From Acidobacteriaceae bacterium (GTDB taxonomy: Bacteria > Acidobacteriota > Terriglobia > Terriglobales > Acidobacteriaceae), in contig PKUV01000030.1 in the NCBI GenBank assembly GCA_003131315.1, positions 1 to 64,000 on the forward strand: a stretch of DNA of 64,000 nt, in the 5' to 3' direction. Numbering within the stretch: position 1 is the stretch's first letter; every line of letters starts with the position of its first letter. Position numbers and translations under genes: made by a program. The notes beneath the pieces were generated by a model. The model did no database searches and had not been told where the DNA came from. It saw only the letters and a list, made by a program, of their open reading frames with translations. Below are positions 8,458 to 16,530 of the stretch, in pieces.

Positions 8458-10686
8458 TCAGAACTCAAACGCCAAGCCCGCCGTCGGCGTGATGGGCAGC
8501 CCCTGCCCCGTCGCGACGGTGAACGTTCCGTCGGGATTATATGCAGTGTAGAAATACCGGGGATTGTTGTGGTTGGTCAGGTTGAGCACCTCCCCGTACA
8601 GGGCCAGCTTCCAGCGAGTGAATGCCCGGTCCTTCTCTGCGCGCACATCGAGGCGCTGGTAGTCACCCAGTTTAAGAGCGTTGTTCTTGCTTGGAATTGG
8701 AAAGCCGGACCCGAACAGCCATTTCCCACTAATGTGCACAGTGGGACTTAGTCGGTAGCTGGCGAATACGTTCAGGGTGTGACGTTGATCCTCCAATGTT
8801 GGGTAGTATGGCAGTTTGGACTGGGAGCTATAGCCCTGGCGAGCGTAAGTCAGCGTGTACCCGATCCACCCGGACAGTCGATTGGCGGTTCGGCTCTGCC
8901 ATACGAACTGCACCCCTCGCGAGTAGTCGCTCCCAGCGCCGATGAAGCCGTGGGGCGAGAAGAGCGGTTCGCAGCCGGGAGTCGTGCTCTCGGCATATGA
9001 AGCGCCGTTCTGTCGATCAAAGAACATGGCCCTCAGCCGTGTGCCTTCTCCGATGCGTTGTTCTACACCCGCCGTGTAATGATTCGCCGTCTGTAGGTGT
9101 TGAAAGCTCAGGCTGCAGAGTCCTTTCAAAGCCGGGAAAGTATTGACAATCGCCGGAACATCGAACTGGTTGTAGCGGCCAACCCCAAACTGCAACTGGG
9201 TCGCGGAGGCCACCTGCACGGAAGCTGAAACTTGGGGTGACATGGGATGGATATCGAACAACTCGGCGGTGTCCAGGCGCAGTCCGGCGACAACGTGAAG
9301 CCGGTTGCCAAAGAAGCTTGAGGCTTCCTGAAGGTGCCCATCGTTTTTCCAACCCACTCCGCCCACGGCGGAATTTTGGGCAACACCGGCGTCGTCGAAG
9401 TAAGTCGAGGAAGTGCTGTCCGCCACGCGGCGCGTCATCCATCCGCCCTCAAGCACATGGTCCTTTTGCCAACTCCAAACTATACTGCTCCCCGCGACCC
9501 ACTCCGCATGGTGATCCTTTTCCAGAGGCTGCCGATAAAGATTCCAGTAGTCGTAGGGCGCCTGCAGGTAAGCCGCCCGCGTTTCGACTAGAAGATGCGG
9601 ATTGACAGTCCAGCGCCAGCCCACGCGTCCCATCATGAAATCATTGGTCGCGTGGTAGATGTCGTTCGGGGTGGGAACCTGGGACGGATTGAGCAGCTCG
9701 TAGAAAGTATGTCCACCCACGCCGTAGAAACTCACCGTCTGGTTGGGCGCCACGTCATACGTAAGTTTCAGGTCCCCATCGTAGAACGAAACGCTATCGG
9801 AGGTATCGTTCAATCGGCCGCGGAGCAGGTAGCCCATATAACTCTTGCGCGCGGAAGCCAGCCACGAACCTTTCTTCTCCTTCCCAAGCTCTCCCTCCCC
9901 GAGTAGCTCCGTGTCAGCGAGGCCGATGGACGCTCGGAAGATTGGCCCCGTGCGGCTGCCATCGCGAGTCTGCAGGTCCAAAGCGGCCCCGACGGAATCG
10001 CCATATTTTTCTGGATAGGCGGCCGGGAGCAGCTTGATGTCCTCCAGCGTCTCGCTGGTGAAAATGCTCAGGGTCGCGCCTTGGGCGATGTTGGTACCGT
10101 GGAAGGGTGAAGGCACCAGGATGCCGTCGACGTAAATGCTGGTGTTTTCGTAGGACGCTCCCATCACCGAAAATTGCGCGAAGAAATCGTTGTTACCGGA
10201 CGCGGACACCCCCGGCAATGCCTGAATCGCGCGGAACGGGTCGTCGGCCAGCACCGTCGACGTCTCGCGAAGCTCCGAACTCGTTAGGTTGAGTTCGTTG
10301 ATCGCCGCCGAATCCGGCCCCTGGAAGATGTCGCCTTTCACCTCGACTTTTTCCGTGCGGCGGAAGTTATCGGGCACCAGCGTGATGTCGAATTCCTTGG
10401 CCGCTTCGTCCGCCGCGAGCGAGAACTCGACCGTGATCAGCCGGTATCCAACCGCGTTCAATCGCAGCGTGTAATGGCCCGTAGCCAGCCCCTGGATGAC
10501 GAAGCTGCCGTCATTCGCGGTAATGGCCTCACGTTGCGCTTCGAGCACCGAAACCTGCACGCGCCCCAGAGGCTCTCCCCCGGCAACGCTAACCACCTTG
10601 CCCCGGATTTCCGCGGCGTGAAGAAAAATAGAAGAAAAAAAGATCGCGGTGAGAAGAAGAACGAACCCGGCCAGACGACCATGCAT
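8458..10686 (-). CDS. TonB-dependent outer-membrane receptor with carboxypeptidase-regulatory domain
   Basis: A 742-residue outer-membrane protein. Residues 1-24 are a signal peptide; about 25-110 form a CarboxypepD_reg-like beta-sandwich (EIRGKVVSVAGGEPLGRVQV...DGSFVIQGLATGHYTL). A plug domain follows (DPFRAIQALPGV..., then YVDGILVPSPFHGTN), then a beta-barrel ending in the aromatic C-terminal strand GLAFEF needed for outer-membrane insertion. Such receptors in Acidobacteriota import large ligands (glycans, siderophores), but the substrate cannot be read here since no degradative or ExbBD/TonB genes adjoin. The low-complexity repeat tract at 10,775 lies upstream. Confidence 0.88.
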   Translation of the reverse strand: MHGRLAGFVLLLTAIFFSSIFLHAAEIRGKVVSVAGGEPLGRVQVSVLEAQREAITANDGSFVIQGLATGHYTLRLNAVGYRLITVEFSLAADEAAKEFDITLVPDNFRRTEKVEVKGDIFQGPDSAAINELNLTSSELRETSTVLADDPFRAIQALPGVSASGNNDFFAQFSVMGASYENTSIYVDGILVPSPFHGTNIAQGATLSIFTSETLEDIKLLPAAYPEKYGDSVGAALDLQTRDGSRTGPIFRASIGLADTELLGEGELGKEKKGSWLASARKSYMGYLLRGRLNDTSDSVSFYDGDLKLTYDVAPNQTVSFYGVGGHTFYELLNPSQVPTPNDIYHATNDFMMGRVGWRWTVNPHLLVETRAAYLQAPYDYWNLYRQPLEKDHHAEWVAGSSIVWSWQKDHVLEGGWMTRRVADSTSSTYFDDAGVAQNSAVGGVGWKNDGHLQEASSFFGNRLHVVAGLRLDTAELFDIHPMSPQVSASVQVASATQLQFGVGRYNQFDVPAIVNTFPALKGLCSLSFQHLQTANHYTAGVEQRIGEGTRLRAMFFDRQNGASYAESTTPGCEPLFSPHGFIGAGSDYSRGVQFVWQSRTANRLSGWIGYTLTYARQGYSSQSKLPYYPTLEDQRHTLNVFASYRLSPTVHISGKWLFGSGFPIPSKNNALKLGDYQRLDVRAEKDRAFTRWKLALYGEVLNLTNHNNPRYFYTAYNPDGTFTVATGQGLPITPTAGLAFEF

Positions 10687-10774
10687 TGCGCCCTCGGAGC
10701 AGCAAATTTTGGGGCCCTACTGCAAAGCACCACCGCTAAGAACGGCGGAAGTCTAGAAATTTGTAGTGGAGCAG

Positions 10775-10849
10775 GTTTCAAAGTTTCAAAGTTTCAAGGT
10801 TTCAGTGAACCTGCGCCGAAACTTTGAAACCTTGAAACTTTGAAACCTT
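10775..10849. repeat. Degenerate GTTTCAAA/TTTGAAAC repeat tract
   Basis: Four GTTTCAAA/GTTTCAAG units, then after a short spacer four units in the complementary sense (CTTTGAAAC, CTTGAAAC), so the tract could fold on itself. It touches the stop codon of the dehydrogenase gene. Confidence 0.75.
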
Positions 10850-11723
10850 ACCTACCTTTCACTTCCACGCCCGCCCACTTTTCCAGCAAAGTAAGTGTCG
10901 CCGCATAGTCCAGATCCTGCTGCCCTTCCTCGGCCGCAACGTCATACACCTCTTCCACCGCTTCGAGTCCAGGCAGGCGCACGCGCGATTCCTTGGCCGC
11001 GTCGAGCGCCAGGCGAATGTCTTTCAGCATCAGCCGCAGAGGAAAATTCGGCGAGAAGTCGCGCTTCAGAATGAACGGAGCTTTGTAATCCACCACCCCG
11101 GAGCGCACCATGGAAGCCTGCACCAGCGGCAACAGCTTTTCCACGTCCACGCCCAGCTTGGCGGCGAGCGTAAGCGCTTCGGCGAATCCTTCGTAGATGA
11201 GCGCAATCTGCAGATTCATGACCAATTTCGTGGCCTGTCCTTTGCTGGTTTCGCCCATGTGGAATACCTGCTTGCCCATCGCCTGAAAAAGCGGCTCGAG
11301 GCGAGCAAGCACAGCTTCGTCGCCGCCCGCCATGAAAATCAGGCTCCCAGCTTCGGCGGCGATCTTTGAGCCGGTCATCGGAGCGTCCACGTAGTCAACG
11401 CCACGCGCCTTCACGCGCTCGGCAAAGCGTCGCGTGGCGGAGGGCGAAATCGTACTCGAGTCGGCAATAATCATGCCCGCAGCCAGAACTTGCTCTACGC
11501 CGCCCGGTCCAAACAGCACCTCCTCGACCGCCTTGGTGTCGGAGACGCACATCCACACCACTTCCGCGCCCCGCGCCGCATCCGCGGGAGAACCCGCGCT
11601 GCGTGCGCCTTCCACGTCCTTACCACCAGTCCGATTCCAGACCGCGACCTCGTGTCCGGCTTTGACCAGGTTAGCGGCCATCGACCGTCCCATAATTCCC
11701 ATGCCAACAAAAGCGACGCGCAT
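10848..11723 (-). CDS. NAD(P)-dependent beta-hydroxyacid dehydrogenase family
   Basis: A 291-residue cytoplasmic oxidoreductase of the 3-hydroxyisobutyrate/tartronate-semialdehyde reductase family. The N-terminal Rossmann motif is FVGMGIMGRSMAANL. The substrate-binding signature appears as DAPMTGSKIAAEAGSLIFM, and the catalytic Lys lies in GQATKLVMNL. I start at ATG 11,723, with GGAGGA about 10 bases upstream; the longer frame begins with a TTG that itself overlaps that site. Glyoxylate, succinic semialdehyde or hydroxyisobutyrate reduction are all possible in this family. A MITE-like element lies 34 bases upstream of the start. Confidence 0.87.
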   Translation of the reverse strand: MRVAFVGMGIMGRSMAANLVKAGHEVAVWNRTGGKDVEGARSAGSPADAARGAEVVWMCVSDTKAVEEVLFGPGGVEQVLAAGMIIADSSTISPSATRRFAERVKARGVDYVDAPMTGSKIAAEAGSLIFMAGGDEAVLARLEPLFQAMGKQVFHMGETSKGQATKLVMNLQIALIYEGFAEALTLAAKLGVDVEKLLPLVQASMVRSGVVDYKAPFILKRDFSPNFPLRLMLKDIRLALDAAKESRVRLPGLEAVEEVYDVAAEEGQQDLDYAATLTLLEKWAGVEVKGR

Positions 11724-11756
11724 CAGCGTTGATTCCTCCAAACGTATTTCGTCTAA

Positions 11757-11876
11757 CAGGCTGCGGAAAAACTCGGGCGTCGTATCAGGGTATCGCTTCA
11801 GCGATGCCGTAAGTTCTTCGAAATGAGAGGCCCCTTTAGGGGCTGGGCATCGAATACCGACCTTTTCCGCAGCCTG
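11757..11876 (+). repeat. MITE-like palindromic element, copy 2 (best preserved)
   Basis: A 120-bp element opening CAGGCTGCGGAAAAACTC and closing CCTTTTCCGCAGCCTG, giving imperfect terminal inverted repeats of about 15 bp. Internal hairpins are ATCGCTTCAGCGAT and GCCCCTTTAGGGGC. Confidence 0.88.
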
Positions 11877-12010
11877 TGAAGGGTAGCTGGCCAGAGGGTA
11901 ATGGTTACTAAGGTTACCTAAGTAGGTTGACCCAGCAGGGCAACCTGCCTGAGGATGTGGGGGAGGGTTGAGGCGCGGCAGTTTCTGCGGTTGGTCGCGT
12001 ACTTCCCCGC

Positions 12011-12922
12011 ATGTCCCCCATGACTTGGTACAGCCATTCCGTCGCCCTTTATTTGTGGTGCGCGCAACCGATCCTGCAATCGGTGGTGGCGGTGATCCTA
12101 TGGCGCCGTAAGCTGCACAAGCAGTTTCCCGTGTTTTTCTTGTTCCTCCTGGCGCAGGTTGCGAATTTTGTCATCATCTTTCCGGCCTGGCGCGCCGGCA
12201 ACTACAGGTTATATTTTGGGCTTTTCTGGCTGTGCGAGGCGGTTAACGCGGTTCTCGGCTTCAAGGTGATTCATGAGATTTTCCTCGACGTGTTCCGTCC
12301 CTATCACACTCTGAAAGACCTGGGCACTCTGCTGTTCAAGTGGGCGGGAGTGGTGATGTTGCTGGTTTCGGTGGTGGTCGCTTTTTCGAATTCCTTCGAT
12401 CAGAGTCCCCTGGTGCACGCCGTTACCACTCTGCAGCGTTCGGTCCGCATCGTCCAACTTGGCCTCATCCTCTTCTTGCTTCTGTTTTCTCGCTTTCTGG
12501 GAGTGTCCCGAAAGCAGGTCAGTTTTGGGATCTCTGTCGGCTTCGGGCTCTTCGCCGGTGTGGAATTACTGCTGTATGCGTTGAATTCGGGGGGATTTGT
12601 CAAGCAGGGCCTCCTCAACCTGATCAACATGGTGGCTTACAACCTGGCCATTTTTGTTTGGCTCGGCTACTCACTCTCGCGCAAAGCCGTGCGCGAGGCC
12701 GCCGTCAACCACTTGCAGACCCAGCGATGGGAACAGGGCCTGGCCGATCTTCAACATCCGGTGCCCTCCGATTCGCTGATCCCGATGTTCGAGGGCATGG
12801 TGGAGCGCGCGTTTTCGCGAAGCTCGAATTTGGAGCATACGGAAGATCATTTCCCGCACAGCAGCCCCGGTACTCCGCCCAGGGCCAACTCCGCGGCAGC
12901 GGGTTCCAAAGCCCGACCATAA
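12011..12922 (+). CDS. Hypothetical multi-pass membrane protein
   Basis: A 303-residue inner-membrane protein of unknown function. About seven hydrophobic helices are visible, for example QPILQSVVAVILW, FPVFFLFLLAQVANFVII, GVVMLLVSVVVAF, VQLGLILFLLLFSRFL, ISVGFGLFAGVELLLYAL and NLAIFVWLGYSL. The last 80 residues are a soluble, Ser/Pro/Ala-rich tail. I know of similar unnamed proteins in Acidobacteriota but no function. ATG 12,020 (third codon on) is an alternative start. Confidence 0.75.
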   Translation: MSPMTWYSHSVALYLWCAQPILQSVVAVILWRRKLHKQFPVFFLFLLAQVANFVIIFPAWRAGNYRLYFGLFWLCEAVNAVLGFKVIHEIFLDVFRPYHTLKDLGTLLFKWAGVVMLLVSVVVAFSNSFDQSPLVHAVTTLQRSVRIVQLGLILFLLLFSRFLGVSRKQVSFGISVGFGLFAGVELLLYALNSGGFVKQGLLNLINMVAYNLAIFVWLGYSLSRKAVREAAVNHLQTQRWEQGLADLQHPVPSDSLIPMFEGMVERAFSRSSNLEHTEDHFPHSSPGTPPRANSAAAGSKARP

Positions 12923-13169
12923 GCCGGGGGCCCAAAAAAAGGCGCCGCGCAAAAACCTTGTCAAGAGGATTTTTTGGTGTGCCGCAATCCCTTTCCCAGA
13001 GTCTGAATCGAACGGATTCTGTTCAACCATTACCTTAAGAAACCTGCGCAAGCCCCTTTCCTATTGCGTGCCGGACGCACCGTTCAATTTTCGGCATACC
13101 CGTCAGCTCCTCGCATCGTTCTGCGCCTCTCAGGTAACCTCCAATGAATCAGAAAGTTGCAAGGCTGTG
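12923..13169. other. Intergenic, nothing recognised
   Basis: No gene or convincing hairpin is visible in this gap. It probably holds the end of the upstream transcript and the upstream part of the promoter of the small secreted peptide gene. Confidence 0.4.
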
Positions 13170-13175
13170 TATAAT
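13170..13175 (+). promoter_or_regulatory. Candidate -10 box for the small secreted peptide
   Basis: A perfect TATAAT 66 bases before the start codon. No good -35 hexamer at 17 bp spacing, so confidence is limited. Confidence 0.4.
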
Positions 13176-13241
13176 TCCCGACGCTTGGAAGCTGGCAGTT
13201 TTACGCTAGCCTTCGGCAGACCCTAAGGAGAAAGTAAACCC

Positions 13242-13379
13242 ATGAAACGTTCGCTCAGGGCGTTACTGCTGTTGGTAGGTCTGGTAGGTACATTTGCGTA
13301 CGCGGCTGTTCCGAGAGTTCCCACTCCCGGAGGGCCGATTCCGCTATGTCCTCCCAGTCGTCCGGCCTGCGACGCGTAG
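13242..13379 (+). CDS. 45-residue secreted peptide
   Basis: A very short gene encoding a signal peptide (MKRSLRALLLLVGLVGTFAYA) followed by about 24 residues, AVPRVPTPGGPIPLCPPSRP then ACDA, with two Cys that could form a disulphide. Support comes from its surroundings rather than homology: TATAAT at 13,170, an AAGGAG site 11 bases before the ATG, and a strong terminator after the stop, giving a complete single-gene unit. The mature part is Pro-rich. Function unknown; a secreted signalling or structural peptide is conceivable. Confidence 0.62.
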   Translation: MKRSLRALLLLVGLVGTFAYAAVPRVPTPGGPIPLCPPSRPACDA

Positions 13380-13446
13380 TCGCGAGATGTACATAGCCGC
13401 TTAAGCAAGATGACGTAACCATTCGCATCACGAATGCAATTTTCCG

Positions 13447-13476
13447 GGCTGGCCCTCCGTGGCCGGCCTTTTTTTT
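13447..13476 (+). terminator. Rho-independent terminator after the small peptide
   Basis: Stem GGCTGGCC/GGCCGGCC (8 bp, one G-T pair), 6-nt loop and eight T. It runs into the stop codon of convergent motB; on the opposite strand it would also present a hairpin. Confidence 0.8.
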
Positions 13477-14308
13477 ACTTCTCGTCTTTTTTGCCCGTGG
13501 TTTCAGATTCCGCCTTCGCGCCTGCTGCTGACCGTTTCCCCTCTCCCGTTTCTTTCGCATCCTCTTCGGGAGATTCCGCTTCGTCGGTGTTGTTGCTGAT
13601 GTACTGCACGATGATCGAAACGCGCCGGTTCGCCGGGTCCAGCGGATCCTTTAAGTTGCGCAGGCGCTGGTCCGCAAAGCCCCGCACTTGCGAGACCTGA
13701 TCGCCGCGCAATCCCGACTGCTGCATCAATCGCCGCGCCGCGTTCGCCCGGTCGGCTGAGAGCTCCCAGTTGCTGTAGCTGCTCTTGCCTGTATAAGGTT
13801 TGGCGTCGGTGTGTCCCTCGATCGAAATATGGTTGGGAACCTTTCCCAATTCCGCCGCCAGCAGCGTCAGCAGCTCCTGCCCACTATTGTTCAGCACGGC
13901 ACTCCCGCTGTCGAAGAACGTTCCTCCCTCCGATTCCAGCAACTCGATGCGCAGACCTTCCGCGGTCACCGTCATCTCGATATTCTTTTTCAGCTTGTCG
14001 AGGTCGTTGATGCTCCGGATACTCTTTTGCAACTGCTCTTTGAGCTTCGCCATGTTCTGCTTGGTCAGTTGAAAATTCTCGCCCGATCCGGCCACATTGC
14101 TTCCGACCTTCTTCGCGGTTCCGCTGGGATCTTTGAAGTAACCGCTAATTGCCTCCTGAATCTGCTTGCTGCTGTTCATCAGCCACAACACGATGAACAG
14201 TGCCATCATGGCCGTGACGAAGTCGGCATAAGCGACCTTCCAGGCGCCGCCGTGATGGCCGCCATGGCCGCTTTTTTTCCTGATGATGATGATGGGTGGT
14301 TTCGGCAT
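13475..14308 (-). CDS. motB: Flagellar motor stator protein MotB
   Basis: Stator subunit that couples ion flow to flagellar rotation with MotA. A short cytoplasmic N-terminus rich in Gly/His is followed by a single membrane helix containing the proton-binding Asp29 (YADFVTAMMALFIVLWLM). The periplasmic OmpA/MotB peptidoglycan-binding domain shows FDSGSAVLN, IEGHTDAKPY and SADRANAARRLM. The tail (about 245-277) is charged and low in complexity. Start lies 8 bases after the motA stop, so the pair is an operon. No other flagellar genes are in the window. TolR/ExbD is excluded by the OmpA-like domain. Confidence 0.93.
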   Translation of the reverse strand: MPKPPIIIIRKKSGHGGHHGGAWKVAYADFVTAMMALFIVLWLMNSSKQIQEAISGYFKDPSGTAKKVGSNVAGSGENFQLTKQNMAKLKEQLQKSIRSINDLDKLKKNIEMTVTAEGLRIELLESEGGTFFDSGSAVLNNSGQELLTLLAAELGKVPNHISIEGHTDAKPYTGKSSYSNWELSADRANAARRLMQQSGLRGDQVSQVRGFADQRLRNLKDPLDPANRRVSIIVQYISNNTDEAESPEEDAKETGEGKRSAAGAKAESETTGKKDEK

Positions 14309-14316
14309 GACGGTGT

Positions 14317-15240
14317 TTATCCCGCGACCGCGGCATCAGCACCAGCATCAGCGCCAGCATCCGCGGCCGCCGCGGCCTTCGCTTCGGTTCTCGCGCCCCG
14401 GCAAGCCTCTTCGATCGCCGTGAACGAAGGACGCACATGCCCGGGCACCGTCCGCCGCCCAATCTCAACTGCCATGATCGGGGCGACACCTTTCAGAAAA
14501 GCAATCATGGTCACCCGCAACACCTGCATGAACGCGTGTTCCTCGTCCGCCATCTTGCCCATGCGCGCCGCCAGCGGCCCGACCAGCCCGTAGCACAGGA
14601 GAACGCCCAGAAAAGTCCCCACCAGCGCCGCCGCTACCTTGCGTCCAATTTCTTCCGGAGGTCCGCCCAGTGCGCCCATCGTGATCACCACCCCCAGCAC
14701 CGCCGCCACAATGCCCAGTCCCGGCAACGAGTCCGCTACCGTGCTCATCGCTGACACCGGCTCGTTGGCCTCCTGATGATGGACTTCCATGTCCGCCTCC
14801 AGCATCTGATCCAGATCGAATACTTCCACGCCCCCGCTCACCGCCATTCGCATCGTGTCGCAGACGAAATCCACGGCATGGTGCTGCTTCATGAAATCTT
14901 CGTACTTCGAGAACAGCGGGCTCTTGTCCGGTTCCTCGATATCCGTCTCCAGCGCCACCAGGCCCTCCTTGCGTGCCTTTTGCAGCAGTTCATACATCAT
15001 CTTCAATAAATCGATGTAGCGCTGCGTGCCGTACTTCGATGACCCAAATGCCCCCATGAGCCCGCTTATCATCTGCTTCAGAGTGTGGACTGGATTTGAG
15101 ATCAGCACCGTGCCCAACGCCGCCCCGCCGACGATGAGCAGTTCCGCCGGCTGGACCAGCACCTTTAGGTTGCCGTGCTCCATCAGATAGCCCGCCACGA
15201 TGCAGCCGAAAACAACCACGATCCCAATGATCGAAAACAT
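14317..15240 (-). CDS. motA: Flagellar motor stator protein MotA
   Basis: Inner-membrane stator subunit with four predicted helices: two near the N-terminus (IIGIVVVFGCIVAGYLM; AELLIVGGAALGTVLI) and two after a cytoplasmic loop (LPGLGIVAAVLGVVITMGAL; VAAALVGTFLGVLLCYGLV). The loop carries charged residues that touch the rotor. The last 25 residues are Ala/Gly/Asp repeats (ADAGADAGADA), unusual for MotA. It lies between a PAS/GGDEF-like gene (6-base gap) and motB, which suggests one transcript linking a sensory protein with the stator. Confidence 0.93.
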   Translation of the reverse strand: MFSIIGIVVVFGCIVAGYLMEHGNLKVLVQPAELLIVGGAALGTVLISNPVHTLKQMISGLMGAFGSSKYGTQRYIDLLKMMYELLQKARKEGLVALETDIEEPDKSPLFSKYEDFMKQHHAVDFVCDTMRMAVSGGVEVFDLDQMLEADMEVHHQEANEPVSAMSTVADSLPGLGIVAAVLGVVITMGALGGPPEEIGRKVAAALVGTFLGVLLCYGLVGPLAARMGKMADEEHAFMQVLRVTMIAFLKGVAPIMAVEIGRRTVPGHVRPSFTAIEEACRGARTEAKAAAAADAGADAGADAAVAG

Positions 15241-15246
15241 GGAACA

Positions 15247-16170
15247 TCATCCTCGCAAGCGTCCAGAATTGCTGGCAGCGCCGGCCACTGCCGCCTTCGC
15301 CGTCCTACTCGAGTGCGAAGGCTTCATCTCCCGGAGAAGCGATTCCAGGTCGTTGCCGGCATTGGCCACCGTATAGGCCACCTCTGCCTCAACCAGGAAA
15401 CGGTCGCCCCACCACGCAACTTCCGAATGGCTCAGCAGGTTCCATAAGGTTTCCGCCGTCGTTGCCACCGTCACCGGACTCGCCGAGGGCAGCACCGCCA
15501 GAAACTCGTTCTCTTCCCAGCATCCCAGAAAGTTTTCCACATCCAGGCTGTGTCGCAGCGTGTGCGCCGCGGTGCGCAGAAAAGGCACGACCGCCTGCGG
15601 ACCGTGTTTCGAGCGAAACTCCTCCAGCCCCAGCAGCCGAATCCGCAGCACCCCGAAGCCGAGATGCGATTCCTCCACGCTCGCCATGCATTCGTTCAGC
15701 ACGGCTCGCGTCAGACGACGCGACGGAATTCCCGTCGCCGCATCCAGACATCCGTACATCGGCGGCCCGGACGACTCCTCGCGGTACACAAACGCTTCTT
15801 CGAATAGAACTGTCGCACCTCCGATCGCGTCACCGGGTTCAAGTATCGGTCGCGTGCGGATCTTCACTGCCGCCCGGTGTCCATTTTTGTGCAGGTAGAA
15901 AGCGGTGCATTGCTGCGGCTGCCCGTGGCTGAGGGTCATCGTCACCGGGCAGCGCTCGCCACTCAAGCTGTTGCCCCGCCGGTCGCAGGCCTGCACAATC
16001 TCTTCCTGGACATGTCCCACCACTTCCTGCGCCAGATGTCCGGTGAGGTGTTCCGCGCGGCGGTTCCAAAAGCGGATCCTCCGTTCCCGGTCCAGGATGT
16101 AAATCCCCACTGGCAAGTCTTCCAACACATGCCGGAACAGCTTGGGATTATCGAGAAGGTTAGAAGACAT
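15247..16170 (-). CDS. PAS domain protein with degenerate GGDEF domain
   Basis: A 307-residue cytoplasmic sensor-like protein. The N-terminal PAS domain (about 10-130) reads LEDLPVGIYILDRERRIRFWN and includes a Cys-containing loop (QACDRRGNSL, GERCPVTMTL) as in some haem or redox PAS proteins. The C-terminal half follows the diguanylate cyclase fold (D-A-x-T-G-I-P-S-R start, in DAATGIPSRR), but the GGDEF signature reads WEENEF, so cyclase activity is unlikely; it may bind c-di-GMP/GTP or act by protein contact. First gene of the motA-motB operon. Confidence 0.82.
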   Translation of the reverse strand: MSSNLLDNPKLFRHVLEDLPVGIYILDRERRIRFWNRRAEHLTGHLAQEVVGHVQEEIVQACDRRGNSLSGERCPVTMTLSHGQPQQCTAFYLHKNGHRAAVKIRTRPILEPGDAIGGATVLFEEAFVYREESSGPPMYGCLDAATGIPSRRLTRAVLNECMASVEESHLGFGVLRIRLLGLEEFRSKHGPQAVVPFLRTAAHTLRHSLDVENFLGCWEENEFLAVLPSASPVTVATTAETLWNLLSHSEVAWWGDRFLVEAEVAYTVANAGNDLESLLREMKPSHSSRTAKAAVAGAASNSGRLRG

Positions 16171-16362
16171 GACTGGACACGCTGCCTTCTAGTTTCATCG
16201 GCAGTCAAGGCAGGGAACTTCAGGGGCCGGAAGGGCAGCACGACAGCTCGCACTGTGTGTCGCACAATGTCTGTCGCGTGCCCGCAATTCCATAGGATAT
16301 CGGCGTGGGTGGAGCAGGCCTTCAGTCCCGTAGCTACGGTCGCAGTTGAAGACGGGGCTTTA

Positions 16363-16508
16363 CAAGCTGCGGAAAAACTCTAACTTCGCCGCGAAAAGGG
16401 AAGGGCACGAGTTTACTCGTGCCGCTATGCCGCTGGAAATGTGCTCGCGCTTTAGCGGCTGAGGTGTGTTTTTTACGCCCCCGATTAGTTTTTCCGCAGC
16501 CTCTTCAG
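16363..16508 (+). repeat. MITE-like element, divergent interior, copy 3
   Basis: Termini match the family (AAGCTGCGGAAAAACTC at the left, TTTTTCCGCAGCCTCTTCAG at the right) but the 146-bp interior differs, with its own hairpins GGCACGAGTTTACTCGTGCC and CCGCT..AGCGG. This indicates that the ends, not the interior, define the family. Confidence 0.75.
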
Positions 16509-16530
16509 TCCCCGCAGTCCTCCACCCGCC

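Noticed and set aside
13475-15240. TolQ/TolR or ExbB/ExbD pair
   Set aside because: The second protein has a C-terminal OmpA-like peptidoglycan-binding domain and the MotB Asp motif; the first has the MotA loop and length.
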